From Liolophura sinensis (taxonomy: Eukaryota; Mollusca; Polyplacophora; Chitonida; Chitonidae), in the NCBI RefSeq assembly GCF_032854445.1, contig NC_088298.1:3840160-3904159 (forward strand): a stretch of DNA of 64,000 nt, given 5' to 3'. Position 1 is the first letter of the stretch. Each line of letters starts with the position of its first letter. Made by a program: the position numbers and the translations under genes. A model generated the notes under the pieces. The model did no database searches. It had not been told where the DNA came from and saw nothing but the letters and a program-made list of their open reading frames with translations. Positions 1 through 28,600 of the stretch are shown here, piece by piece.

Positions 1-112
1 TGGACCAACATTTCAACCATGAAAAAGAATTTAAAAAAATGAAACTTTTTTCGCATTGATTTATATTTATAAAGGTACAGAAGTTTTACAAACTTACTTT
101 TTCCTTGTTTAG

Positions 113-15702
<15,590 letters not shown>

Positions 15703-17697
15703 GTGCCGTGCCCACAAAGTTGTAATCGTCATTGTCAATCCAACGTATTTTGTCCGAAAGCGTGCTATGTGTCCTGTTTCAATCCCTAAATATGTCAACT
15801 AAAAGCAGAAATCAAGGCCTCTTTATCAGCGATTAAGATAAAGGTCATGCTTCACGACTTCCATTCCATACCTGTGTAATTCATGATGCCTAACAAACAT
15901 GGATAAACATGTCCGAGCAAAGTATAAACAAATGAAGTTTGTCTTTGTAAGACGCAATAACGGAGAGTAAACTGTAACTTTGCTTTTCTTTATTTTCATT
16001 GTTATACTTTTTTTTTTTTTATACCAAAAGCGTTTTGGGTGAAGTGTGAAATTAGCACAAATTTAGGACAAAATTAGGACAAAGAAGATAAAGTGCATGT
16101 GTAAGCCTGTAAATCAAGCAAGTTCAAGGGGGTATGTGCTTGGGAGATAACCTAGATTGTGACCCCTGAAATGTCACATAGTTTCTTCATTCTGCTTACA
16201 AATAGTTTGTAAAATTAAAACGTCCATTAGTACTATTAGAAGCATCCATAGGTTATTAAAAGTTCGTTCTCAAGCCAACTCAATTCTGTGTTCAAAGAGC
16301 CAAATTCTGAAACTTTTGCATAATTTTGTTCAGTTTATTTATTTTTTTTTCTTTGTGTTTTACTAACATTCCAAGTCTGTTAAAAAATCAACACTGAGGA
16401 GAAATGTTAAAAAAAAAAAAAAAAAAACAGATCTGAAAATGATTTCTTGAAGATTTTGATTGGGTTAATGCCTAGAGGGAGAGCATGGAATTTTTCGGTT
16501 TGTGTCATTTCTGGAGAAATTCTAATAAAATAAGCGATATTCTGTTGGCTCAAAATACTGCACGTAACCAAGAAAAAGCATTTCTAAGCAAATGTAAACA
16601 TTTTCAGTATACCTACATTTGTAGATCATCTATGGATTTATTTGTTTGGTGGCAAAAATTTGTGATTCCTTATTTAGAATTTATCCTAAAACATGATCCA
16701 TTGACAATATAGGGAAGTCACATTGTGTTGTTGCGAATCTCGAGTGGAACTGGCAGTGTTTACAAACAATGAGAATAAAATAAATCTATATTTTCATTTA
16801 TGCGCACTTTTGTTAACAAATTCAGCGAATGGACACAAAAAGCTTGATGTATAAAGATGTCATTTCATTATCTTTAATTTTGAAGGAGATAAAAAAAAGG
16901 GGATTGCACCATCCCAGCTACTGTATTGTGTAAAACATGTAAACCTATCACGCTGATGAAATATGTGCCCAAAACACTTGGTTGTGTTGTGAAAGGAGTA
17001 AATACTACTGGTACGATCACAAACTTGTCTCAGAAACACTGATATCTCTCTCAACTGACTGGTTACCTTGAATGGACCCCTTATTGTTAAAAACCTGACA
17101 TCATTAGCTAGAAATCTGTTATTCAACCCCGCACACATTTCTCTTGCATAATGTTGATGCGCTGTTTATTTCCAAATTTCTTTTTGTGGACATGTCTTTA
17201 CTCTAGTCTAGAATTTTTGCAGAAATTTTCTAAACCGTGTTGTACATACAATGCTGGTAATGGATATTTTACTTCATTCTTTTAGGGTTTTTTTCACTGA
17301 AAATTTCTTTTCATTCCAAAATCTGGTTAAGTCACAGGGAGTCAAGTTAGGGATGGTCCACATCACTGTGTGATGTTATTAGGAACTTTACCAGTGTGGT
17401 ATAATTTTGAATTGTGTGGGCCCCAAGATTTACCAGGAATTACGGTATATGTCACTGTTGCCACACTGTTGCAGTGGTTTTGTATATAACACTCTGTGCA
17501 TAGTATACCCTAGTTCTTCTAATTTTTGGGACAGATATTAGTAGTGTTGAAATTAGAATATTGCATTTCTTTACCAATCTTTTGGAAAAGTAAAGATATG
17601 AGTATGTTCTTCATCAGATGATTTAAGCTTAAAATGAGAAGACCAGGTGTCCCAAAAATGAGAAGACATAGGGGACATAAACCAGACATAATTATGT
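15703..17697 (+). other. Probable ICA1 3'UTR and downstream DNA
   Basis: No coding signal follows the ICA1 stop. A candidate polyadenylation hexamer AATAAA lies at about 16774-16779 (GAATAAAATAAAT). Several A- or T-homopolymers occur (about 16008-16020 and 16410-16428). The real 3' end cannot be decided from sequence alone. Confidence 0.45.
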
Positions 17698-17921
17698 GTA
17701 CCCTGATTCCTCAACCTTTTCGCGTATGAAAGAGCAACTTTCAGCGCAATTTATTCACATTTTTAATTTGATTTTGGAGACAAAAATACATTGGTTGGAT
17801 TGGCCAGTTTCAGAGCTTCACAAAAAGTATAATTTTATCAGTCCGTACAGAATAATGCCTACAGAATGCGCTTTAATTACCACCTGGCAAACATGTGACG
17901 AGGTTGAAGACTTACTGTAAC
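17698..17921 (+). mobile_element. MITE-A copy with terminal inverted repeats
   Basis: The 5' end is GATTCCTCAACCTTTTCGCG and the 3' end ATGTGACGAGGTTGAAGAC, which are imperfect inverted repeats. The interior is ATGAAAGAGCAACTTTCAGC ... TTGGTTGGATTGGCCAGTTT. It is about 220 bp and has no coding capacity. Confidence 0.8.
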
Positions 17922-18754
17922 TATATTTGCATGGTATGAGAAATTTCGTGTATGTTATATAAACTTCTCAAATATATATATATATATGTATATAACCTAA
18001 AATCCATCAATGATATAAAAAAAAAACAAAAAAAAAAAAAACAAATGCATTTAAAGGTGAAAAATGTTGGTTGTTTAGGTGTCATTTTAAAATGGCACTT
18101 TGAAGAAACAAATAATTCCACTAAAATATACACTGAGATATCATTAAGAGTGGCATCGCTTAATGTAGAACACTAACTGTAATCATTTGTGTTATTGATC
18201 ATGAATTTTGTTTTATACGAACTGAAGATGGGCAAAGTGCAAAACTATATACGCTAAAATGTTGGTGGAAACGCTGAATTATCTCCCTTAACTCCATTAC
18301 TTTGATTTGACTACAATGTTGTTCTGTCATTTGATTTTTTTTAACAGGAAACAAAAACCATTCCATTTTACATGGAGGACTTCGTTTTACATTAATCTCA
18401 GCATTAAGTTTCCTCCAGTGTTTTACCTTGAATTATATCTAAATATGAGAATAATAAGAGATTTGTATTGAAATTTTGACACTTTCCTGGTTATTTTTTA
18501 ACATTTCCCCAAAATGCATTTATAGTCTGTGCATGCTGTCCGTTATATACTGTTCTTCTCCAAGTTTAGTGTAGTCACACCTTTGGGATTTAAACCAATG
18601 ACCTTTGGAACTGTAGCCAGATATCCTGACCCCTATTTCTCAGTGTAGACTAAGTTGAATGAAACTGCCATGACCACACATGCTAAAGACACTCACATTT
18701 TTAGTTGAGGGACTGGTAGTTACAATTTAAACTAAAATTTTGTAATTTACTTGT

Positions 18755-18925
18755 TTTGGCCATTATTGAGAATTTTGTTGATCTTAGACATATGTTTTTA
18801 GGTTTATTTGAAAGGGAGGATGAAAACCTTTCTGGAAAAAATGTTTTAGTGCAAAAAGTATTATATATGACCTTTGTTTGATGCTAAAAATACACCTCTT
18901 TGTGCAAATTTTTGGGAAATAGCTG
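18755..18925 (+). repeat. Diverged copy related to the 9275 element's left arm
   Basis: It matches GAATTTTGTTGATCTTAGA, GGTTTATTTGAAAGGGAGGA and CTAAAAATACACCTCTTTGTG in the same order as 9253-9370. Divergence is considerable. Confidence 0.45.
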
Positions 18926-20342
18926 TACATGTAAATGCAGTATTAACAGCCTACTTTGTGGATGGGGCAGATTCCACAAAGGCACCTTTGACTGAACTCA
19001 GAATTTGTAGAGCTTTTCTTTGAGGAAATAAGAATTAAAATTCTGACCACCTCATCAGTGTTATCTTAAAGGGATACAGAATCGACGCTGATTGGCTGAC
19101 AGTGGAGATAGGATTACCTGGGTTAAACCCAACAGACGCTTGAATAAATGTACTATATTCAGTTTCAGAAATTCAGCTTGGGCTAGGTTTGCCAATCACG
19201 AGACAATCAGAATCAATCCTGTATCCCTTCAAGACAAATGTGTTATAATTTCAAAAGTAAGCATTGATACAAGGTTTTACATTTTGATGTAAATCAGAAA
19301 TGGCTTTGTGGGACCAAGGCCCTGTTATTTATCCAGTGGGAAGTTCTATTCGATCTGCTTGATAGTCGGTGCATTCCACATTGATACGCAAGGCAAAATA
19401 AAATAGGTTTGAAAACCGTGAATCTCGAAGACATTTCCTGGGATAATATCAAAGATCTCTACTATTGACCTGTAAAACCATATAAAAGGATTCCTTTCTC
19501 CTGTTACCTTGTATCTGTGTATGTGGGTAGTAATCTTTGACTTGTCTCATTCTTGAATGGGAATTTTGTTTGTCTGTTTTTTGTCGCAATTCCTGATGCG
19601 CAGCTAACGAGTTAACATTGAAAAACCTCACTCAAGCATCATTACTTGCAGAATGGTTTTTGTTTATGCGTAAAATTTTGAAGTCGTGGGGTATTTACTA
19701 CATCACATTCCGTTCCAATTTTTATTTGTCCTCGTTTTTTTTTTTTAATTTCAGTTATGTTTACCTGATTTTTTGGATGACTTAAGTTTTATCTGTATAA
19801 ACTATGCTAAATAAATGAGTATGTATAATATATATAGATGTGAAAACACGGTTGTGATTGTTCGGGTTTGGTTATTTGGTCGACTTGATTTGGGTTGTGC
19901 CAAGATCTTAGTGAACAGTGATTTTTGTTAAGTAGTGCGATTTGAAAGGTCTAATGAGAATGGACAAAATATTTTTAAAAACTTGGTTTTCGTCTTTTTT
20001 TTATTTTTTTTTTTTCTGTTGTTGCAATTCCTTTGTGACCGTTTTACAGCACAGTGGGAAGATCTGCCAACATGTTGTGGATGATTATGGATTTCATGGA
20101 TTCTGGCTTGGGAATTTCAGACTCTTGTTTAAAATTAAAAAACAAAAACAAAAGAACAGAAGCAGCCAACCTTGTTGGAAAAGGTGATTGCTAATGAAAT
20201 TTGGAGGTAGGGTGACTTATTTTCAGACTTTTCTTTTACTTCACAATACTTTAGGGCTTACAGTACTTGTTTATCCTTTTTACACAGTGCCTGGTCTCCG
20301 ACAGTGAATTTCTGTATTTCCTTACTCTCATTGCTCATGGAT
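18926..20342. other. Intergenic DNA, nothing firm
   Basis: Weak terminal similarity (TTCCACAAAGGCAC near 18972; GAAATGGCTTTGTGGGACC near 19300) hints at a decayed inverted-repeat element. No gene was recognised. Confidence 0.35.
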
Positions 20343-20475
20343 ATTGGTACGTCACATATGGAGCGGTTGGTCAGTAACTTGCCAAAGATCGGTGGTTTCC
20401 AACAGAGCACTCGCGGTTTCCTCTGCCCATAAAACTGACTGTCAGAGTGAAAAATTCTTTAGTGTGGTGTTGAGC
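20343..20475 (+). repeat. SINE-3-like dispersed repeat, copy 1
   Basis: GGTCAGTAACTTGCCAAAGA, TCGGTGGTTTCC and CCCATAAAACTGACTG recur in order at 62955-63075. The shape resembles a SINE body without a recognisable tRNA head. Confidence 0.5.
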
Positions 20476-21125
20476 AGATATTCTACCCCGTTGTTAGTTG
20501 CGGGCCGTGTTCAAATAAACATATTAAATAGAGATGACCTTTCAAACAACATCGAGTGTATCACACAATACACTGGCCAGTGTGTTGACCTCCCCGAGTA
20601 ATATCATTTCATGCAGTCTACAAATGAGAGAATTTGAGTTTGTTAGATCTGATTCGTGATTTATATATAAAGGTGAACTTTGGGAATTTCCTTCAATGAT
20701 AAAAGCACAGTTAATAGATACCACTTTTGTTTCCACATTTTCTTACATTTTACACCTAGACGCCATGATCTTGAAAAAGAAACATTTGTTTCAAGACGTT
20801 CCAATCTGAGGTCGGCAGTATGACGTTATAATACATGTACTGAAACTTTTTACAGTCACGCAACAGTAAGACACGACATACATACGCAACTTTGACCTAT
20901 CTAGGTCAACTGCTATAGCCTAAGCTTGATTGTTCTAAAATGCATGACCTCTTTGGAGGCAGTAAAACAGAAAGGCAGCATGAAAGATGCAGTTTTGGCC
21001 ACATTTTCTTCTTCATTTTCTTGTTTGGGGTAGAATAGACTTAACACCTTCGTCTTGGTGTTGGATGTCTCTGACATTGCTGATCCTTGCTTCGTAGTCA
21101 AATCCTGAGAATGTAGCTCAGCACT

Positions 21126-21705
21126 CAACTGGCCACACATCAACCAATTGCTGGCAAACTGGCCACACATCAACCAATCGCTGGCAAACTGGCCACACAT
21201 CAACCAATCACTGGCAAACTGGCCACACATCAACCAGTCGCTGGCAAACTGGCCACACATCAACCAATCACTGGCAAACTGGCCACACATCAACCAATCA
21301 CTAGAAAACTGGACACAAACTGAGTTTGCTGACCACACATCAACCAATCGCTGGCAAATTGGCCACACAACGAGTTTGCTGACCACACATCAACCAATCG
21401 CTGGCAAACTGGCCACAAACCGAGTTTGCTGACCACACATCAACCAATCGCTGGCAAATTGGCTACAAACCAAATTTGTTGGCCACATATCAACCAATCT
21501 CTGGCAAATTGGCCATAAACCAAGTTTGCTGACCACACATCAACCAATCGCTGGCAAATTGGCTATAAACCGAGTTTGCTGACCACACATCAACCAATCG
21601 CTGGCAAATTGGCCCTAAACCAAGTTTGTTGACCACACATCAACCAATCGCTGGCAAATTCGCCATTAACCGAGTTTACTGACCACACATCAACCCGTCA
21701 GCCTC
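21126..21705 (+). repeat. Minisatellite: 30-bp units turning into 50-bp units
   Basis: About six 30-bp units (CTGGCAAACTGGCCACACAT plus CAACCAATCG) occupy 21140-21310. They are followed by about seven 50-bp units that insert AACCGAGTTTGCTGACC. Every unit contains ACCAATC, a CCAAT-box word. ORFs on both strands are by-products of the 30-bp period. Confidence 0.85.
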
Positions 21706-24175
21706 ACATCAAGCCAAGACATACTGTAGATTTTCAAAGAATGACATCAGACAGGATTAGATTTCGTGGTAGAGAAAAATAATATATTATGTTCATCAGT
21801 CAACAGTGTACAATGAATGACAAAGCGTGATACATATCTATATGTACAGAAGAATTTGGTACCATAATATGCCATTTATAACATCTCCAAGCATTAACAA
21901 GCAGTCATCTGTAACAAGAACAATAGTAACCACTGGTTTGGTGTCAAAAATTGTCAATAGCAAAGCAAATTTCTGTTAAAATATTAAAATGAAAATTCCA
22001 AAACTATATGTAAATGTTCATTATTGTACATGACTTCAGGGTTTTTAATACTTTCATAACATTCCAATCCAGGTAAATATCATTTGTTCTTCATCTAAAA
22101 AAATATACTTTCATTTATTGTTTCAGATTTTTGTAAAGAGTTAAAGGCACTCAAACACTTAAGTTATAAGGTGGGCTTTATTTGAGACCATGCTATCAGA
22201 GGTCAGGAACTTTGACATCACAGGAAGTTTATCAAACTCTAATCATGATACTGAATGTTGGAATAACTATTTTTTTACCCACGAAAGGTTACCGAAATAA
22301 TGTTCCCAAAAATTCCTTCCTTCTGGTGAAGATCAGGAAAAAAGGTGAAAGTGACGTCAGAGTTCATTTCTACTCTCAGTACGTATCATCAATTCCACCA
22401 TAGTTTTCAAATATTTAGATGCCTTTCAACACTTTGAAAAAATAAATGAAAGTATTTCTACGCATGGTTTTCAGTTGTCTTTATGATGAACCTTACTTCA
22501 TATTTTAGTTTCCTTTTACTTTAAGCAGTATTCACAGGGTTGAGATTTGTCGTAATGATATACAAAGTGGAACAACATCAAACTCTGTGAACCACTGATT
22601 AGTTCATATTGAAAACGTACATATTGCGTTCATATAAAATGGAGTTTGTCCTCCTTTCAATTAAACTAGTCACAACCTAAGAGTCTACAGGAAAAGATGG
22701 CACCAACAGCATGCTGCTTAAGGAAAATGCGGATGTCTTTTTGTGTTCTAGAAGTTCTACACAAAAAAAAAAAAAGATTATGCTCTTGTAATAAATGCAA
22801 TATTCATGACCAGAAATAAATGTATTATTCACAATCAGTAATAAATGTATTCTTAATCAAGTAATAAATGGATTCATAATCAAGTAATAAATGTATTCAT
22901 AATCAGTTATGAGGACACTGTGAAAGAGTGGGAACTACTTCGTGCCATACTCCTCGCACTGCAAGTGCTGCTCTCTACATTCGCTTTATTCACAGCCTCC
23001 ACTGGACAAACTTGATGTCTGGAGCCTCTGCACAGCACGAAGACTCATATAGACTAAGAAGGTTAGAATCCAGCTCCACAGGTGAAGCAGATTTAACAGT
23101 GTACTACCCTACCGAGCAGCTAGGTCAGCTCTACACACACCTGGAATCATCCCAGAGGAGCTTGCTGTTTTACCTTAAGAGCAGCCTTAAATCTTAAATA
23201 AAACCCCAACCTTGTAGATTTACAAATCAATGAAGAGATAAATTATGTCTGCATACAACTGTGGCTTTAGCTTTATGTTCCGATCAATGAGTAGAGTAAA
23301 TCCTTGGTCTCTTGATGAAACATCTTTCCTTCGATGTACTTTCGCTATGTTTGGACTCTAAATTTCATGCTATATTCAATTTCAAGTCATGTGACATTGT
23401 GAAACCCCGGTCTTTGCATCACATGGTTTTGTTTACTGAGTTTCCCGCACTTGTAGCCAAGGGTCACACACAGTACCACAGAAACATCAGAAGGGCCAGA
23501 TGTCAAGCGGGAATTGTATTATTTGCGGCTGTCATTTTACCACAGCATTGAGACATGTCCCAAGTGTTTTCTTTGTGACACGCAAATCCCCGGGTCACGT
23601 GACAGCGAGTATGGCAGCCAAAAATGGCGACCAACCCATCAAAATGAAGGCAACTTGTGCGTCAACATCAACTGATTTTGTCATACATACTGGAGCAGGG
23701 ATAATGCGCGTTTGTTTTGAAGCGTCTCTTTATATGTTGTCTTCACAGAAACAGTTTTATGCAGATCAGGACAAAATAACTTTGCTAAAAACCATATGTT
23801 CTACAACCTGTTTGATACCAGAAGTCAGTGTGGCTCTGTCTGCTCGGCATGTCAGTGCATCGTTACATCAGCTGAACCACACTGATGCAGCTACGTTAGA
23901 ATCATGTACATTATAAGAATGCATGTATATTACAATCAAAGGTCGAGACAAGAGTTTTTGTGTTTTCTGACATCACGTTCTCCCTCATCACCATGACCCC
24001 GATGACATCAGCTTTGTTCAAGATTTCTGCAAAGAAATTTGCTAGTGGTGGCAGGGATGTGAGGTGAAATAAAAAGCAGTGCATGCACTGTGGGGAGTGT
24101 GATTTCATCATTATGGCACTTCAGAACATTGTAGTGGCATAAAACCACTTTCTGCTCCCACGTACATGTACACAC
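21706..24175. other. Intergenic DNA
   Basis: It contains a short AT-rich array (22800-22912: AGTAATAAATGTATTCATAA units). An unsupported plus-strand ORF of 138 codons lies at 23500-23916, in a locally GC-richer patch with GGTCACGTGACAG. No family was recognised and no exon evidence was seen. Confidence 0.4.
22800..22912 (+). repeat. Short AT-rich tandem repeat, about 22-bp unit
   Basis: Roughly five copies of (A)GTAATAAATGTATTCATAATCA with substitutions. Confidence 0.75.
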
Positions 24176-24405
24176 CTGGGACGGGTTCCACAAAGCCATT
24201 TCTGACTTACATGTAAGTCAATGTTTAAAACTGGGTCACAATGCTTAGTTTTTCGTACTGGAAGTTGAAATTTGCATGCGTTTGTCTAAAGATAACATTA
24301 ATGAAATGGAGAAACTTTTAATTTCTGAAATCTAAAAATAAACTTTAAGATCCCATTTCATATATTGACTTATGTCAGAAATGGCTATGAGGAATCAGTC
24401 CCTGG
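24176..24405. mobile_element. MITE-like element with about 30-bp terminal inverted repeats
   Basis: The left end is CTGGGACGGGTTCCACAAAG then CCATTTCTGACTTACATG. The right end is TTATGTCAGAAATGGC then TATGAGGAATCAGTCCCTGG. They are inverted and imperfect. The interior is AT-rich and noncoding. Confidence 0.65.
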
Positions 24406-25614
24406 CATCAAGCAAAAAATGTGTCAACAACATATGGCAGTTACATAATCTCGGAGCACTTTGACTGGCTCTCGATGGCAGCTGCTTAATGCGTACTCAG
24501 ATGTCTTCCTGCTCATCAGTTTGTGGACAAGCTCATCAGTAGAAGCTAATAAACCAGTTAAAATTCAGATATGAAATTGTTATGAACAGTTAAGTATCAG
24601 TGCACTATGCACTTCAACGCAATCAATATTTAATGTCATCTTTTTGAAGCATGCATCAGTCCTTTTTTAACATTTGCAAAACAGTTTTTATACTAGACTT
24701 TTTGCTGGATGCCAGGTAATGCAAGACAGAAGTGCTTCTGAGCTAAATGCTGTGTTATCTTCTGAGAAAAAAAAATGTTTGGCAAAGCAAGCCTGAATAA
24801 TTCATCTATTGTGAAGGCCACAATTAAAGTTTGACATATAACAGATATGCCATTAAGTAAGACCAGTAACACCTTTTTTGTACCTGCATATAAAATAGTC
24901 CGTTATAACAGAAAAATTGCAGTTAACAAAAAATTATGTACAGCATATGAAAATATGTGTTTGAATAAAGCAATCACACAGGAATCAGTCATTTGAATAA
25001 ACAGTACATTGTTGATGTGGACTATGATGATGGACAAAACTGTTTAAACTATTTTTCAATCAGACAGATCAATGAATTAGACTGTATTCAGAACTGGATC
25101 ACCGAGGTAAAACTGTGAACTACAGGTACTTCTCTCTGTCAATGGATCTTCCGTTGAAAGCTTATCTGAGAGAATTTGCATTATGATCGCATTTGACCAG
25201 GGGATATGAGATATCAAACTGCGTAAATATGGCATTACACAATCCGAGACTGGAGGACGAGATACACAGACGTTCCGAATGAAGGTAGAGCACATCGTTT
25301 TCTGCTGTGACATTGCAGTGCATGTGTACTTCATATACGTTTTATGAGCACACATACACCAATAATTGTGACGTAATAAAGGAAAGAAGAAATGAGTTCA
25401 CAGTTTTGGACCGTCTTGATACAGGCGAGAAGGAGTTCCTCATTACTAAAATATTGTTTAGAAGGGCTGGGAAAAGCTTGGAGCCACGCCAATTTCATTT
25501 TGTCTTTTAAGCCCAGGTACAGGTAAGCAGTAAAAAACAAAAGAAAGAATGGAATAAAAATGAAACTGAAATCCACCTTGCCTTAGTTCACTGAACAACT
25601 CAGAAACAGTATTT

Positions 25615-28600
25615 TCACAAACGGCGCAAAATATTATGCTGAGGGAGCAATGGTTGTTGTTGGACAGGCTGAAGCTGGTAGACGTTCTGCATGTCTAGCT
25701 GATGCTGCGACTGCGCCTGCTGCTGATGCGGATGAGGCTGTGGATGGGGTTGCGGATGGGTTTGCGGATGGTGCTGATACTGCTGCATCGGCTGCATCTG
25801 CTGTGTCGAGTAGTGAATAGGCTCGTTCTGCACTTGCTGGATCATTGAAGAGTACTCCGTGTGCGGAGGCTGGTATAATTGGTTGTGCTGCTCCGATTGG
25901 CTGGGCTGGGTCATGTGACCTGGCGCAGACGCCATCTGCATGGCGGGATCCATTGGTGCCATGACAGGCTGCATGGATTGAGCGGAGTGAATCGGCTGGC
26001 CGAGCTGCAAAGCGGTTGGTTCGCCAATGTGATATGTCCCAACTGCTTGCGAAGTGTTTGGTGAAGATGACTGCATTGAATGGTTCACGGACATGGAAGG
26101 TGGAAGCACTTGTTGTTGTTGTTGTTGTTGCTGCTGTAGATGTTGACTAGGATGATCTGTCATCTGGGCAACGGGTTGCATGTGCTGTAGCGGCTGGGCA
26201 ATCGGAGACATAACTTCTGGTGGTTGGAGTACCGCAGCTGAGGAAAGCTGCTGTACAGGTTGCTCTTCTGGCTTTTCCTCTTTCTTTTCATTTCCATCAG
26301 GACCAGCCTTGCCACCCGCCTGATCGCTGTGACACTTCCAACACTTGAACTTCTTCCCTTTGAGTGGATTTCCTGGCAAGGCACTCAGCATGCAGCTCCT
26401 GGCTTCTTTGATGGTTTTGTCGCAGACGGAACACTTGACGATGTTCTCATCTTGGTGCAGCTGAAGATCACGTTCGTTCGGGAAAGTCACATGACACGAC
26501 TTGCACACTGACGGGTTGGGTCGAAGATGGATTTTCATGTGACCTTTGCTAGCAAAAGGGTTGGCGAATGTTTTCCCACACACAGAGCACATGTGTTGCT
26601 TTCCATACGGACAATCGTGCATCCTTAATTCATCTGGGTCTTCGTACACTCTCTCGCATTCCGTACACCGTAGCGGATTTTCCACCATTTCGTGATACTT
26701 CATGTGCACACGGAGTCCGAACGGATGCTTAAACTTCCGTCCACAAACCGTGCAAAGAAAAGGTGTTTCTCCCGTGTGCTTCCGCATATGTACCTCCAGC
26801 TGGGCATTTCCTTTGAATCCCTTCCCACATTCAGTGCATCGGTGTCTGAAGTCATTGTTGTGTATTCGCAAGTGAGCTGTGTGGTCGCTCTTGCGCAGGA
26901 ACTTTCTTCCGCAGATGGAGCACAAAAAGCGCTTTTCCCCACCATGGATCCGCATGTGCTCAAAGAGGGTAGAAGTCCTGCGAAATGCTTTTCCACATTC
27001 TTTACATTCAAAAGGTCTTTCATTCGTGTGGACGCGTACATGCTGATTAAGGCTGTTAACCGTCTTGAAAGACTTTCCGCAGAAGTTGCAGGTTTTGCAT
27101 GCCTTCCTGTTGTCTGCCATAAGCTTGATCTTACACACATGGTCGAGCTTGAGGTAGCACTGGATACAAAAATCTCGTTTCGGAGGTCTCCCCCCTCCAA
27201 TTTTAATGCCTGTCTTGTCTTTCACCTGTTCCATCTCCTTATACTCTCCTCCAAGAGCATGGTTACTGTCTTCATTTTCGTCTGTATCCCCCTCACTATC
27301 CACACCCTTCTTTTTTTTGACAGCCTTCGTTTCCTTTACACTATCATCACCATCATTGTCATCATCAACATCATCGTCCTGATCACCTTCACTTTCGTCC
27401 GATACAATCCTCTTTTTTTTGTTTCTTCTCCTCAAATTCCAGCGTCTTGCCTGATATTGGGATTCAATGAACGCAAGCTGTTCGCTTTTGGACGAAAGCT
27501 TTTCGTCTTCATCTTCTTTCTCCTTTTCATTGCCTTTGTCACCTTTATCAACTGCTTCTTTCTCCTCACCTTTATCTTCAGGTCTTTTGGGTTGCTCACC
27601 CTGAGTGACAACATACTTTCTTGGCCTACCCCTTGTCTGTTGCCTAGGGTTTGCCCTACTCACTTTAACACTTGCCGGGGGCTGTGACGATCCCGTTGGC
27701 AAAAGCAAACCTGTGCTTGCTACACCTAAAGCATTCTTGGCTCGCCTTTTCGCGCCAAGCTTGGCATCATCAGCAGCTTGGAGTGTTGCTAGCATAAGAG
27801 CTTTTGAGGCTGACCGGGTTACTGGTGAGCCTACATCGACCTTAACCTGCTGTGCCAACTTCTGATCCCCCATTTTACAGGTGTGTGACTTGGAATTTTT
27901 GAGTTGATTTGATAAAATCGGACCCCTGACAGGCTGGCTGCACTTGCTGCACTTAAAGCTGACGGCAGCAACGTTAAGAACAGTGACAGTCATAGCTTTG
28001 GCCACACCCCCTACGGTAGACACGGTCTTCACCTCGATGGTGAACAGATGCTCTGTAGATATCATCTCGGCCAGCTCAGATGTAGGTTTTGCCACGGTGG
28101 CGTTCGTCACAGATGGTACGTTATGAACCTAAAAGAGAAGAGATGATAAAAATGAATAACTGAATATTTTTGATATTAATTACATGTACAGACATATTTC
28201 TTCTAATTTTTAGCCCAGCTATTCTGCTGATTTTAAGAAATATATATATTATATATATATATATATATAAATGTGGAGAAGATTCGACGACTTTCATTGA
28301 GGCATTAGCCAAAATGGCGGACATGAGTACAGATGACGATTTCGAAGGCTTTATGAATATAGACATTTGGGAGGATTTTGATTTGGACATTTCGGTTTCA
28401 GATATTAGCACTGACATAGAAGAGTCTTCTGACAAGGAGGAATTAACTTTAGGTCAACAAGGCTCCAGAATTAACGAGAGACGCAAACTTGAACAATCAG
28501 AAACTGTACCAGTAACAACAACAATGCGAAGTAAGGAAAGGCAATTTTATTCAAATTGAGAGATACACACTTCTAATGGAGCCATTAATTTTATGTTTAC

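Noticed and set aside
18585-18645. GGGATTTAAACCAATGACC-like words suggesting a minus-strand tRNA-derived SINE head
   Set aside because: Only a degenerate box-B-like word is present, with no body or tail matching either SINE family.
23500-23916. 138-codon plus ORF starting MSSGNCIICGCHF, near a GGTCACGTGAC word
   Set aside because: No recognisable domain beyond a Cys-rich start, no second exon, and ordinary composition. It could be a chance ORF, so it is not listed as a gene.
26692-27687. 331-codon plus-strand ORF antisense to the zinc-finger exon
   Set aside because: It is a shadow frame of a strongly supported coding exon and shows no domain of its own.
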